From: a virus
IMG/VR virus record: IMGVR_UViG_3300031841_000059
Location: 1-25,988 of that record
Length of the DNA: 25,988 bases
Strand: one strand, 5' to 3'
Made by a program: the position numbers and the translations under genes. The notes under the pieces were generated by a model. It had not been told where the DNA came from, did not search any database, and saw only the letters and a program-made list of their open reading frames with translations. Below are positions 8,919 to 15,470 of this stretch, in pieces. Each line of letters opens with the position of its first letter. Position 1 is the first letter of the stretch.

Positions 8919-9656
8919 TTAAGAAACCTTGATAGTGTTGTAAGAAACGTTACCTCTGTTTACAACAGTAGATCTAGCGTAGTCGTAACGGTTAATATAC
9001 AGGCTCCTCATCTGTTTAATTTCTTGTTCAAACTTTTGTTGCATAAGCATAGCTTCTTGCGTTTCACCCCTAAACATATAGGCAAAGTGCATAGCACCAT
9101 TTACAATAACATGTCTAAATTGTTCTGGTACTGTAGGAACATCGGTATCGTTTACCAAGTCTACAGGCAATCTAAAGTATTCGTACACTACTTCATAAGC
9201 TTTATCTGCTGGAGCTACGATACCATAACCCTCATCTGGTGTTCTAAATACAAACTCAGGTAAAGCTCTTATTCCAGTAGAAGTGTTGTATTCATAATCA
9301 GAATATTTTTCTAAGTATTCTTCATAAGACAGTAGCCTTAGTTTTTTAGTCTCATTACCTAGTGTATCATTTCGCTTGATACGAAAACTGTCGAAGTCAA
9401 TTACCTTACAGTCTGCTGGAGAAGCGTAACGAACAAGACCTGGGGTAAGTGTTTCAGTTTCCTCAACGTGATTAAAAGGCCACTCATATTCGTGTTGATT
9501 AATAAAACGTATTGCAGAATTAACTGCATCTTTAATCATCGAGTATTCACCTTTGGCAGTAAGAAAGTTTGCATTACTTCCTGTACCACCAGTTAACTCA
9601 ACTTCATTAAGTCTACGATTTATATCATTAACAATCCCAATATAATCATATGCCAT
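8919..9656 (-). CDS. Head-to-tail adaptor (T7 gp11 / tail tubular protein A-like)
   Basis: The 245-aa protein begins with helical segments (YIGIVNDINRRLNEVEL; KDAVNSAIRFINQHEYEWPF). It then has the TETLTPGLVRYASPADCKVI beta segment and the LSYEEYLEKY-like motif, and ends in a long helix rich in Met/Gln. This layout is typical of tail tubular A / gp11-type adaptors that dock under the portal. The segment PEQFRHVIVNGAMHFAYMFR matches the C-terminal helix of that family. It lies immediately upstream of the nozzle-like gene, the conserved gp11-gp12 order. The assignment is from fold-level pattern and synteny, so it is good but not certain. Confidence 0.8.
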   Translation of the reverse strand: MAYDYIGIVNDINRRLNEVELTGGTGSNANFLTAKGEYSMIKDAVNSAIRFINQHEYEWPFNHVEETETLTPGLVRYASPADCKVIDFDSFRIKRNDTLGNETKKLRLLSYEEYLEKYSDYEYNTSTGIRALPEFVFRTPDEGYGIVAPADKAYEVVYEYFRLPVDLVNDTDVPTVPEQFRHVIVNGAMHFAYMFRGETQEAMLMQQKFEQEIKQMRSLYINRYDYARSTVVNRGNVSYNTIKVS

Positions 9657-9657
9657 A

Positions 9658-10005
9658 TTAACGTTCTTTCATTCGTAGCTTAATTGTACGTTCTGCTGTG
9701 CTTCCTGTATCATCTGTCATCTGACAAGAAAACGTATACTCTACATTGTTTTGACCACCAGCAATATTAATTGTAGCAACAGTGTTTGTATTTGTTTGAG
9801 ATACGTTTTGAACACTGTCGGTAGTTGCATTACTAGAAGCGGTAGTTAATGTTTGACCAGCTTGCAGTTCTGTTTTTGTATTATATAAGTTAGATTGTAC
9901 GAACCATTTAACGCTGTCTATTACAGCGCTTTCAAGAAATCGTGACCAGTCTACACTGTAATCTAACGTTTCATCTGGGTCTTTACTTGGCCAACGAAAA
10001 CTCAT
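9658..10005 (-). CDS. Phage fibre-tail adaptor-like protein
   Basis: This 115-aa protein starts MSFRWPSKDPDETLDYSVDW. The WPxKDPDExLDYxVDWSxFL signature is characteristic of a small phage family annotated as fibre-tail adaptor proteins. The second half is a beta-rich domain (NTVATINIAGGQNNVEYTF) ending in basic residues (TIKLRMKER). A GAGG site lies 7 nt upstream of the ATG, inside the end of the 37-aa gene. Its position next to the gp11-like adaptor gene fits a role in joining fibre and tail. Confidence 0.8.
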   Translation of the reverse strand: MSFRWPSKDPDETLDYSVDWSRFLESAVIDSVKWFVQSNLYNTKTELQAGQTLTTASSNATTDSVQNVSQTNTNTVATINIAGGQNNVEYTFSCQMTDDTGSTAERTIKLRMKER

Positions 10006-10007
10006 GT

Positions 10008-10121
10008 TTAATCCTCATTTGCGTATACAGTTCTATCCGCCGATGTTGTTTTTCTTAGTACATATACTATTCTGTTTTGTGAACGAACTAACACTGTTCT
10101 TTCTGCTGATGTTGTAGGCAT
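10008..10121 (-). CDS. 37-aa basic mini-protein with two similar halves
   Basis: A complete short gene of 37 codons plus stop fills the otherwise empty gap between its neighbours. Its ATG overlaps the upstream stop by one base (TAATG) and a GAGG site lies 8 nt ahead of it. The protein is two similar parts, TTSAERTVLV and TTSADRTVYA, separated by RSQNRIVYVLRK, so it appears to be a short beta repeat. Perfect packing, a good ribosome binding site and the internal symmetry argue that it is real. Its role is unknown. The neighbours suggest a minor virion part, perhaps related to the following adaptor-like protein, which also has an AERTIKLR ending. Confidence 0.7.
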   Translation of the reverse strand: MPTTSAERTVLVRSQNRIVYVLRKTTSADRTVYANED

Positions 10122-10867
10122 TATGCTACCCTCGGCAATATAACTGTTCGTCTACGACTGTATCTTGTTTTTACTGCTTCAAAATTAAACTGTACTGCAA
10201 TTACATTTGAGTTTGCAAAACCTATTGATCCTGTTGCAGATGTAGACAGTAGGTTTTCTTTAGTATTAACTTTTACAGTGTTTACTAGGGCTGTACCACT
10301 TACACTTGTAACAGCGTTTGCACCTAGTTCTTCTTTTACATTTGGACTTATAGTTCCAATAGAACCAGTAAGACCAAAACTTGGAAGTATCTCAGTAAAA
10401 CTAAATACAGGTTGAACTGTTGTAACAGCACCTGTAGCAGATACACCAGTTACTTTTTCAGTAATGTCTATTTCAAAACCGTCTACTGAAACAGACTCTA
10501 CTGCAGTTGTACCAGCTACCCCTGTTAGTCCAACAGTGTTGCTGATAGCTAGTGTACCAATACTTCCTGTTGCAGATACACTTGCAAGACTGTGAGAAGT
10601 GCTAAATGTAAGTGTGCCTATAGCACCTGTTGCTGATACACCTGATATATCTTCTTGTATATTAGGAGATATAGTTCCAATAGAACCAGTAGCAGATACG
10701 CTACCTAATCTTTCAGATATATCAATTTCAAAGCCACCAGCAGCTACTGGTTCAATCGCCCCTGTTCCTGCTACTCCTGTTAAAGCAAAGGAAACATTGC
10801 GAGTACCAAATACAGAACCACTATATACACCTGTTCCGTATAATGCTGAAGACTTAATAACAGCCAT
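10121..10867 (-). CDS. SATGSIG-repeat virion protein
   Basis: The 248-aa protein is built from irregular repeats of the motif SATG(S/A)IG or a variant (VAGTGAIE, SATGAVTT, LTGSIG, VSGTALV), about ten copies at 15-30 residue spacing, alternating with short strands. Two longer units share (V/G)GFEIDI(S/T)E. The C-terminus turns basic (KTRYSRRRTVILPR), which may contact nucleic acid or an acidic partner. This composition fits a beta-repeat virion protein, such as a head fibre or tail component. Similar repeats occur in marine phages, but I cannot name a characterised homologue. It sits 10 nt after the preceding stop and ends overlapping the 37-aa gene. Confidence 0.75.
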   Translation of the reverse strand: MAVIKSSALYGTGVYSGSVFGTRNVSFALTGVAGTGAIEPVAAGGFEIDISERLGSVSATGSIGTISPNIQEDISGVSATGAIGTLTFSTSHSLASVSATGSIGTLAISNTVGLTGVAGTTAVESVSVDGFEIDITEKVTGVSATGAVTTVQPVFSFTEILPSFGLTGSIGTISPNVKEELGANAVTSVSGTALVNTVKVNTKENLLSTSATGSIGFANSNVIAVQFNFEAVKTRYSRRRTVILPRVA

Positions 10868-10877
10868 AGCTTACCTC

Positions 10878-11315
10878 TTAGGCAATACGTATTACTGCGT
10901 TAGATGCATCTGCTGTTGGAAATTCAATAGTTAAGTCACCTGCTGTAGCACTAACTGTGCCACCAAAATCAATTACACAAATAGCTTTGTTTGATTGTGA
11001 AGAGTTATAAATAATACAACCATCTGCTGATGTAGTTACGTTTGAAAATACTTCGTCAGTAAAGTCAACAATGGCAGTAGTACCGTCTGCAGAAATAGCT
11101 GCACCGTCTAGCTCTTGTCCACCTGCTGAATATCCTGTTCCAGATGCTTCATCAGAGTTACCTGTTACATCTGAATAGTTAGTTGTTGCTGCACCATACG
11201 TACCTGATGGTGAGTCTTTAATAAGTGCTAGTTTAATAGTGTCGGTATCCAAATCATGAGTACCGCCAAGAAGCTCTTGTTTAAAACTTGTGCACATTGC
11301 TGTTGTAATAGCCAT
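10878..11315 (-). CDS. Conserved phage virion protein, function unknown
   Basis: The 145-aa protein starts MAITTAMCTSFKQELLGGTH, continues with DTIKLALIKDSPSGTYGAAT, and ends in a beta-rich domain (ATAGDLTIEFPTADASNAVI). The opening pattern, TxxCxSFKxELLxGxHxF followed by DTxKxALY, occurs in many phages of different morphology in the tail/head-completion region. It is usually left as a hypothetical structural protein. AGAGGAAA lies 8 nt before the ATG. It may be a head-completion or tail-surface protein, but the sequence does not decide. Confidence 0.75.
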   Translation of the reverse strand: MAITTAMCTSFKQELLGGTHDLDTDTIKLALIKDSPSGTYGAATTNYSDVTGNSDEASGTGYSAGGQELDGAAISADGTTAIVDFTDEVFSNVTTSADGCIIYNSSQSNKAICVIDFGGTVSATAGDLTIEFPTADASNAVIRIA

Positions 11316-11330
11316 GTTTGGATTTCCTCT

Positions 11331-11723
11331 TTAAAAGTCTACACAGTATTCCATTCTAGTTGTTTCTAGAACTGTGTCTTTATCTTGCCAAGTTGGAACA
11401 TAAACACATTCTATTTGTGTATATCCATTTTCTTTAGCGTAGTTAAATCTATTATTTCCTATAGCACAACGATACTTTAAATTTGTGTCTACAAGTTTGT
11501 TAGGGTCTTGTCTGTGTGGTTGCTCTTGGCAATAAACTAAAAAAGTTTCTTGTGTCCAAACTATAGGAGGCCAAAGCATTCCATTGTCATCTAGTGATTT
11601 CTTTATAGCAGCTAAAAAGTTTCTATCTAATAAAGCAGCTTCATCCATTTGTGAATATACTTCACTTATGTTGAATACCCTAACGTCCCAATTAGATAAT
11701 TTATTTTTAGCCTTGAGTATCAT
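11331..11723 (-). CDS. ParB/sulfiredoxin-like fold protein in the virion module
   Basis: This 130-aa protein has an N-terminal segment AIKKSLDDNGMLWPPIVWTQ (residues 39-58) and later AIGNNRFNYAKENGY (87-101). The first matches the ParB N-domain pattern of a helix followed by G-x-x-x-P-P-I-x-V. The second matches the (D/I)GxxRxxAAxxxG pattern, with GNNRF in place of the usual GxHR. I infer a ParB/Srx-like domain. Such domains can bind nucleotide or DNA, but there is no HTH and no partner ParA. No Shine-Dalgarno is visible before the ATG, and it comes just after a terminator-like hairpin, so expression may be low. The role is unknown. Confidence 0.65.
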   Translation of the reverse strand: MILKAKNKLSNWDVRVFNISEVYSQMDEAALLDRNFLAAIKKSLDDNGMLWPPIVWTQETFLVYCQEQPHRQDPNKLVDTNLKYRCAIGNNRFNYAKENGYTQIECVYVPTWQDKDTVLETTRMEYCVDF

Positions 11724-11736
11724 TTAGATGTGCTAA

Positions 11737-11761
11737 AGGGGCCACTCAAAAAGCAGCCCCT
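11737..11761 (-). terminator. Terminator-like hairpin after the decoration gene
   Basis: On the minus strand an AGGGGCTGC arm (11761-11753) and a GTGGCCCCT arm (11745-11737) can pair with two G-U wobbles around a seven-base loop. A short U-run (UUU) follows. The hairpin begins about 10 nt after the decoration gene stop and is GC-rich in an AT-rich genome. The U-run is weak, so it may only reduce read-through into the downstream genes. Confidence 0.5.
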
Positions 11762-11770
11762 AAAGTTTAT

Positions 11771-12256
11771 TTATACTTGGTCACGTGCAACTTCGTTTGC
11801 AGTACCATCGTTACCCATGTCTGTACAATCCATTAGGACAGCCCAGATACGGAATTTACCTGTAGTAACAGCACCACCAGACAATGAAGCAATTGTCATG
11901 TCGATGTTGTCATCAGCTACAGCCATTACTGGCTGATATGCTGCAGGGTTTTGTGCAACTACTGCTGCTGCAGATGTACCGTCAAAACCATCAACGAATA
12001 CGTCAGCGTCTACACCAGTTCCAAGGTCTACAGTAAATGTAGAACCATCAGATGCTGTGTCAACCTCAATACCTGCATTCAAGATCAAGTGACCTTTAGG
12101 TACTGCGATTACAGGAACAACGTCTGCTGCTGCAAGAGCTGATCCTTTATCTGACAAAGCAGTTGCTAGGTTCAATACAGTTTGAACCATGTAAGGGTTA
12201 CGTCCACGTTGTGAGTTACCACGTGCCGCTTGGAGTGTGTTATCACCTAATGCCAT
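11771..12256 (-). CDS. Probable capsid decoration / head protein
   Basis: The 161-aa protein directly follows the major capsid gene by 14 nt. It has a short N-terminal arm (LGDNTLQAARGNSQRGRNPY), then a compact beta-rich domain with hydrophobic strands (VVPVIAVPKGHLILNAGIEV, FTVDLGTGVDADVFVDGF). It ends in a strand (KFRIWAVLMD) and an acidic tail. Size, composition and position match capsid decoration or head-fibre proteins that stabilise the mature shell. That assignment is inference from context and I recognise no named family. A GGGGGG run about 8 nt upstream of the ATG can serve as ribosome binding site. The terminator-like hairpin after its stop closes the capsid transcription unit. Confidence 0.7.
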   Translation of the reverse strand: MALGDNTLQAARGNSQRGRNPYMVQTVLNLATALSDKGSALAAADVVPVIAVPKGHLILNAGIEVDTASDGSTFTVDLGTGVDADVFVDGFDGTSAAAVVAQNPAAYQPVMAVADDNIDMTIASLSGGAVTTGKFRIWAVLMDCTDMGNDGTANEVARDQV

Positions 12257-12270
12257 AATTCAATCCCCCC

Positions 12271-13344
12271 TTACGCTGCGTTATACTTGGCAGTAACGAT
12301 GCCTTCTGGACGAAGGATCTTACGACCGTATAGGTGCATACCACGAACGATGTCAGCAAAGCTGTCTGGATCACGGTAAGTTTCAGTCTTATTGATTTGC
12401 TCCGCAGTTGCGACAGCAGAATCATGACCTGCAACAATAGCACCATAGTTAGAGTTTTGGTTTGCAGTACCAGTTGTACCTGGTCCTGTACCAACTGACG
12501 GTAGGTTGCTTGAAGTGTATACACGGAAGCCGTGGAAGTTGTTCAAGACAAGACCGTTACGTAGTCCACCTGATTCACCGAAGTCTGCGTTGAATAGACG
12601 TGAGTCTTCATCACGTAGAATCTCCATGAATACTGGGTCAACTACAAGCCACCGTCCGTCTTTATCAACTTGTTGTTGATCAAGCAGACGAGCCATACGA
12701 GCTACAACCATTGCTGGTGAAGCTGTGGCTGTTGGCAGAGCTGTTGCACCTGGCAAACGAGCTGCTACTGGAATCGAGTGATCACCAGCAGAAGTTGTTG
12801 TAATGTTGCCGAAGTCACCTTTGTTCAACTTCATGCTTGAAAGCAATTCGTCTGAACCTGCGGTTGAAACAGCTTTTGTACCGTTTACTTGGTCGTTTAC
12901 AGTGTCAGCTGCAGAATGTAGTGCAGACTGTTTGTATCCTGACAAGTAACCTAATACTTCTTGGTCGTACTGATCCGCTAGGCGATATGCTGCACGGTTA
13001 GTAGCCAAGTCCATGAAGTTCACATGTGAGTGAGCTTCTTCAATGTCGTCGATTTTAAACGCAAAGTAGTTTGCTTTATCTACGACAAGAGAGAAATCTT
13101 CATCATCAAGATCTTGTGCAGTGATTTGTGTACCACGTGCATAAGAGCTAACTGAGATTTCAGGTTCTTTGATAATTTTAACGGTATCACCTTGAGCAGC
13201 GATCTCGCCAAAATAATCTGAGTTGGTGATGTCACCTGCAACCGTAGACTTACGGAATGCAAGCTGCACCTTTTTGGAATAGATTACGGATGAAAAGTTA
13301 CCGTTTGGTAAGTTGCCGTAACCCCCTGCTGTTGTAAAAGCCAT
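12271..13344 (-). CDS. Major capsid protein
   Basis: I chose ATG 13344 (MAFTTAGGYG, 357 aa) because GGAGG lies 8 nt upstream. The earlier in-frame ATG at 13359 would use no such site and would place the ribosome binding site inside the coding sequence. The protein follows the scaffold gene, has its own promoter and long leader, and has the look of an HK97-fold coat protein of podoviruses and their relatives. Features include an N-terminal arm, E-loop-like segments (YARGTQITAQDLDDEDFSLV), a helical spine (LADQYDQEVLGYLSGYKQ) and a P-domain-like end (MHLYGRKILRPEGIVTAKYN). Segments such as RWLVVDPVFMEILRDEDSRL resemble P22/N4-type coat proteins. No protease cleavage domain is fused to it. Confidence 0.85.
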   Translation of the reverse strand: MAFTTAGGYGNLPNGNFSSVIYSKKVQLAFRKSTVAGDITNSDYFGEIAAQGDTVKIIKEPEISVSSYARGTQITAQDLDDEDFSLVVDKANYFAFKIDDIEEAHSHVNFMDLATNRAAYRLADQYDQEVLGYLSGYKQSALHSAADTVNDQVNGTKAVSTAGSDELLSSMKLNKGDFGNITTTSAGDHSIPVAARLPGATALPTATASPAMVVARMARLLDQQQVDKDGRWLVVDPVFMEILRDEDSRLFNADFGESGGLRNGLVLNNFHGFRVYTSSNLPSVGTGPGTTGTANQNSNYGAIVAGHDSAVATAEQINKTETYRDPDSFADIVRGMHLYGRKILRPEGIVTAKYNAA

Positions 13345-13352
13345 GATTAAAT

Positions 13353-13357
13353 CCTCC
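13353..13357 (-). promoter_or_regulatory. Shine-Dalgarno of the major capsid gene (sets the start)
   Basis: On the minus strand a perfect GGAGG lies 8 nt upstream of ATG 13344. It is the strongest ribosome binding site in this part of the window and rules in favour of the second in-frame ATG over the first (13359). Confidence 0.85.
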
Positions 13358-13383
13358 ATGATATTTGGCTTCGGGTTACAAAG

Positions 13384-13518
13384 CTAAACACCGACAAGAG
13401 GCTGTTCGTTTTCTAGGGTGCGTATTGTATCTAGTTGGCCTACCAGATATTCAACGGGCCTATACTTAAACAGGTCGTTCTTATTAGTTTTAGACTTTTG
13501 GAAATTGAGTTGAGACAA
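13384..13518 (-). pseudogene. Possible mini-gene remnant or frameshifted ORF in the capsid leader
   Basis: The minus-strand frame ending at TAG 13384 is open back to 13545 and encodes a protein-like sequence (NDLFKYRPVEYLVGQLDTIR, ENEQPLVGV at its end). In that frame the only start codon I see near the beginning is TTG 13518, without a Shine-Dalgarno. An ATG at 13555 lies one frame away. Removing one A from the four-A run in the ACAAAAGCC context would join ATG 13555 (MSIET) to this frame and give a 57-aa protein. It may be a decayed gene, a sequencing error in a homopolymer, a programmed shift, or chance, since open frames of about 50 codons do occur by chance. Confidence 0.3.
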
Positions 13519-13546
13519 AAGGTAGTCATTAAGAGGCTTTTGTCTC
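13512..13546 (-). promoter_or_regulatory. 10-bp perfect inverted repeat at the 5' end of the capsid leader
   Basis: GAGACAAAAG (13546-13537) and CTTTTGTCTC (13521-13512) on the minus strand are perfectly complementary around a 15-nt loop. The repeat starts about 10 nt after the -10 box of the preceding promoter, so the transcript would begin with this stem-loop. No U-run of terminator type follows it. A role in protecting the 5' end of the message, or as an RNase III site, is inference. Confidence 0.6.
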
Positions 13547-13556
13547 TATGCTCATA

Positions 13557-13584
13557 GTTATACTGCTGATTTCTTTATTGTCAA
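13557..13584 (-). promoter_or_regulatory. Sigma70-type promoter of the capsid unit
   Basis: On the minus strand a perfect -35 box TTGACA (13584-13579) is separated by 16 bp from a -10 box TATAAC (13562-13557). It lies just after the scaffold stop and about 210 nt upstream of the capsid start. Host RNA polymerase could use it. The -10 box is the same as in the promoter at 24894-24922. Confidence 0.65.
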
Positions 13585-13588
13585 CAGT

Positions 13589-14533
13589 TTATCTGGCTTT
13601 GCCAGAAACATCGTATATAAATTTGCCAGAACGAATAGCTTTATTAATTTCATCTGCTCGTTCTTCAAATTCTTTATCAGACATTCTTGAAACCTCTGAT
13701 TCACGAATTGCGTCATTAGCATCATTTACGTCCACTTGCGTTTTGCTACGCTTAGTTACAGGACTAGCTGCTGCTTTTGTTTTTTCTTTCTTTGCTGCAG
13801 AAGTTAAACCTTTGTCTGACTTATACAAATCAATAACTCGTATTACAGACTTAGGATCATCTGAGTTTTCGTACAGTGCATCCTGTACCCACTTAGGCTG
13901 TTCATCAGCCCAATCATGAAACTCATCTGATGCACGTAACGTATCAAAGTCTTTGTGTGACTTACGAATTACGTTTTCTGCTTTTACACGAGTGGCTTCT
14001 GCATGGGCATCATCCAGTTCTTTAAGCCGACCTTCAGCTTTAGAAAACATTTCTTGTGCTTTCTTTGCAGCAATTGTTTCCACAATACCAGCTACATCAG
14101 GATACTTTTTAGCCCACTGTTCAATATCTTCACTAGACTTTGGTGGAACAATGTTCTCGCCCTTCATACGCTCTTCCAACGCAGATAGACGTTCTTTCCA
14201 CTCTTTTTCTTTTTCGTTCATATGGCGACGAAGATCACCATAACGTTTCTTAAACGACTTTTCTTCACGGCTCAGGTTTGAGTCGTCTTCCGATGCTTCG
14301 GGTTCCGCTTTGGCTTCTTCTTGTTCGGTATCACTTGCATCCGATACTTCGGCTGTCTCAGATCCTTCGCCATCGGATTCTTCTTCCTCGACCTTTTCAC
14401 CACGAGCCTCTGCTTCTAGTTTAGCAATCTCTGCTTCTTCTTCCTCAAGACGTTTACGTTTACGTTCATAGTTATAACCACGGTCAACAAAACCCGCAGT
14501 CTTAGTTGGTTCAACTTCTGCTAGTTCAGGCAT
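13589..14533 (-). CDS. Capsid scaffolding protein
   Basis: This 314-aa, highly charged, helical protein sits directly upstream of the major capsid gene, the usual scaffold position. Residues 20-50 are Arg/Lys/Glu-rich coiled coil, residues 50-93 are a strongly acidic Glu/Asp/Ser linker, and residues 95-130 are again coiled coil. The C-terminal third has two more helical regions separated by Lys-rich segments (KKEKTKAAASPVTKRSK). Extreme charge, coiled coils and few hydrophobic residues are typical of phage scaffolds, which guide coat assembly and then leave the shell. The start is supported by AAGGAG 6 nt upstream of the ATG. There is no visible protease domain. Confidence 0.8.
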   Translation of the reverse strand: MPELAEVEPTKTAGFVDRGYNYERKRKRLEEEEAEIAKLEAEARGEKVEEEESDGEGSETAEVSDASDTEQEEAKAEPEASEDDSNLSREEKSFKKRYGDLRRHMNEKEKEWKERLSALEERMKGENIVPPKSSEDIEQWAKKYPDVAGIVETIAAKKAQEMFSKAEGRLKELDDAHAEATRVKAENVIRKSHKDFDTLRASDEFHDWADEQPKWVQDALYENSDDPKSVIRVIDLYKSDKGLTSAAKKEKTKAAASPVTKRSKTQVDVNDANDAIRESEVSRMSDKEFEERADEINKAIRSGKFIYDVSGKAR

Positions 14534-14580
14534 TTATTTCTCCTTATGTTGGGGCCAGCTGCGCTGGGTAGCCTTATTGC

Positions 14581-14784
14581 CTATCTTGATCCTAAGCCAC
14601 CACGCTTGGGATTAATCTTTGTTGGTTGTCCTACCGTAATTGCTTTACCTAATTCTGGTCCAACAAGTTTTGTTAGAACATTTCCTACTGGTGTACCTAT
14701 CATACGTCTTACAGTTTCTTTCTCTTCTTCAGAAAGATCACCATGACGTTTTGCTATAGTGTTCTTATATTCGTCTAGTTCCAT
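14581..14784 (-). CDS. 67-aa phage protein, function unknown
   Basis: The gene overlaps the end of the methyltransferase gene by 10 nt and has a good GAGGG site 6 nt upstream of its ATG. The protein has a charged helical first half (LDEYKNTIAKRHGDLSEEEK), a central hydrophobic helix-like part (GNVLTKLVGPELGKAI) and a basic Gly-rich tail (KINPKRGGLGSR). I do not recognise the family. It is probably co-translated with the methyltransferase and precedes the scaffold gene by 47 nt, so it could be a minor head or core component. Confidence 0.7.
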   Translation of the reverse strand: MELDEYKNTIAKRHGDLSEEEKETVRRMIGTPVGNVLTKLVGPELGKAITVGQPTKINPKRGGLGSR

Positions 14785-15470
14785 AGTTTACCCTCTAATA
14801 CTAACAGCTCTTTTCCAGCAAACGTAGGATAGTCTACTATTTTGTAACGTTTAAACTGTGAACCAAAAAGCCCTATGATAAGGTTTTTGTGAGGGGATAT
14901 ACAATGGTATTTATCACCTGTACTTGGTTCTACATAAGACCATTGCAACGCATCGAAGCTAAACTGACCACCCATAGGTTCTGGTGTACTCATAGGTATC
15001 TTATCAAACAACTTCCAGTTATTGTGGTAAGACAGTATTATAGATCCATGCTTTGCAGTGAGGTCTATCATTTTCTGAAAAAAGTCTAGTACCTTTTCCA
15101 AAGATGGTTGGTGTGAATAACCAAACCAAAAGTTTGTTACTAAGTCAAATTTCTTTTTGGTTCTCCAACTTAGTATGTTTGCAACAGAATAATCTACATC
15201 ATACTCTGTATCTTCTTTATGTTGATCCATCATCAACTTAGATTTATCAACACCTAACCTTTTAAAGTTACCAGAAGCTTTTCGCAAATGATAACCAGTA
15301 CCACAGGCAACATCGCACCAAGATTCGTGGTCGTAGTAATCCATCACCTTTTCTATAACTGTTATTTCAAAATTAACATCAGCTTTTTGATTTGGGTGAT
15401 GGATGTATCTTTCTTCGTATATTTCTACTAGGTTAGGGTTGTCATATGGTTCTTTAGACAACTTCTCCAT
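14775..15470 (-). CDS. Class I SAM-dependent methyltransferase
   Basis: The 231-aa protein has a class I methyltransferase core. Motif I is WCDVACGTGYHL (residues 51-62, SAM-binding glycine loop), then an acidic residue at the end of strand 2 (GVDKS, D75), VANILSW (96-102), a motif IV-like FDLVTNFWF (108-116), and SIILSYHN in strand 5. There is no target recognition domain and no DPPY-type motif of DNA amino-methyltransferases, so the substrate is open: small molecule, protein, sugar or nucleic acid. It overlaps the preceding gene by 17 nt and the next by 10 nt, so it is coupled to the virion operon. Its place between portal and scaffold is unusual and suggests modification of a virion component or a product delivered with it. 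Confidence 0.8.
   Translation of the reverse strand: MEKLSKEPYDNPNLVEIYEERYIHHPNQKADVNFEITVIEKVMDYYDHESWCDVACGTGYHLRKASGNFKRLGVDKSKLMMDQHKEDTEYDVDYSVANILSWRTKKKFDLVTNFWFGYSHQPSLEKVLDFFQKMIDLTAKHGSIILSYHNNWKLFDKIPMSTPEPMGGQFSFDALQWSYVEPSTGDKYHCISPHKNLIIGLFGSQFKRYKIVDYPTFAGKELLVLEGKLWN

Noticed and set aside
8694-9263. Plus-strand open frame of 189 codons
   Set aside because: It spans the junction of the nozzle-like and adaptor genes in antisense, with a composition unlike any phage protein. All other genes run on the minus strand.
13345-13359. Upstream ATG 13359 as start of the major capsid protein
   Set aside because: It would put the perfect GGAGG site within the coding region and lacks its own ribosome binding site. 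ATG 13344 has the ideal spacing.
13548-13919. Plus-strand frame with hydrophobic start (MLIVILLISLLS)
   Set aside because: It looks like a signal or membrane peptide, but it lies antisense to the scaffold gene and the capsid promoter, has no ribosome binding site and turns into Ser/Leu-rich antisense of a charged coiled coil.
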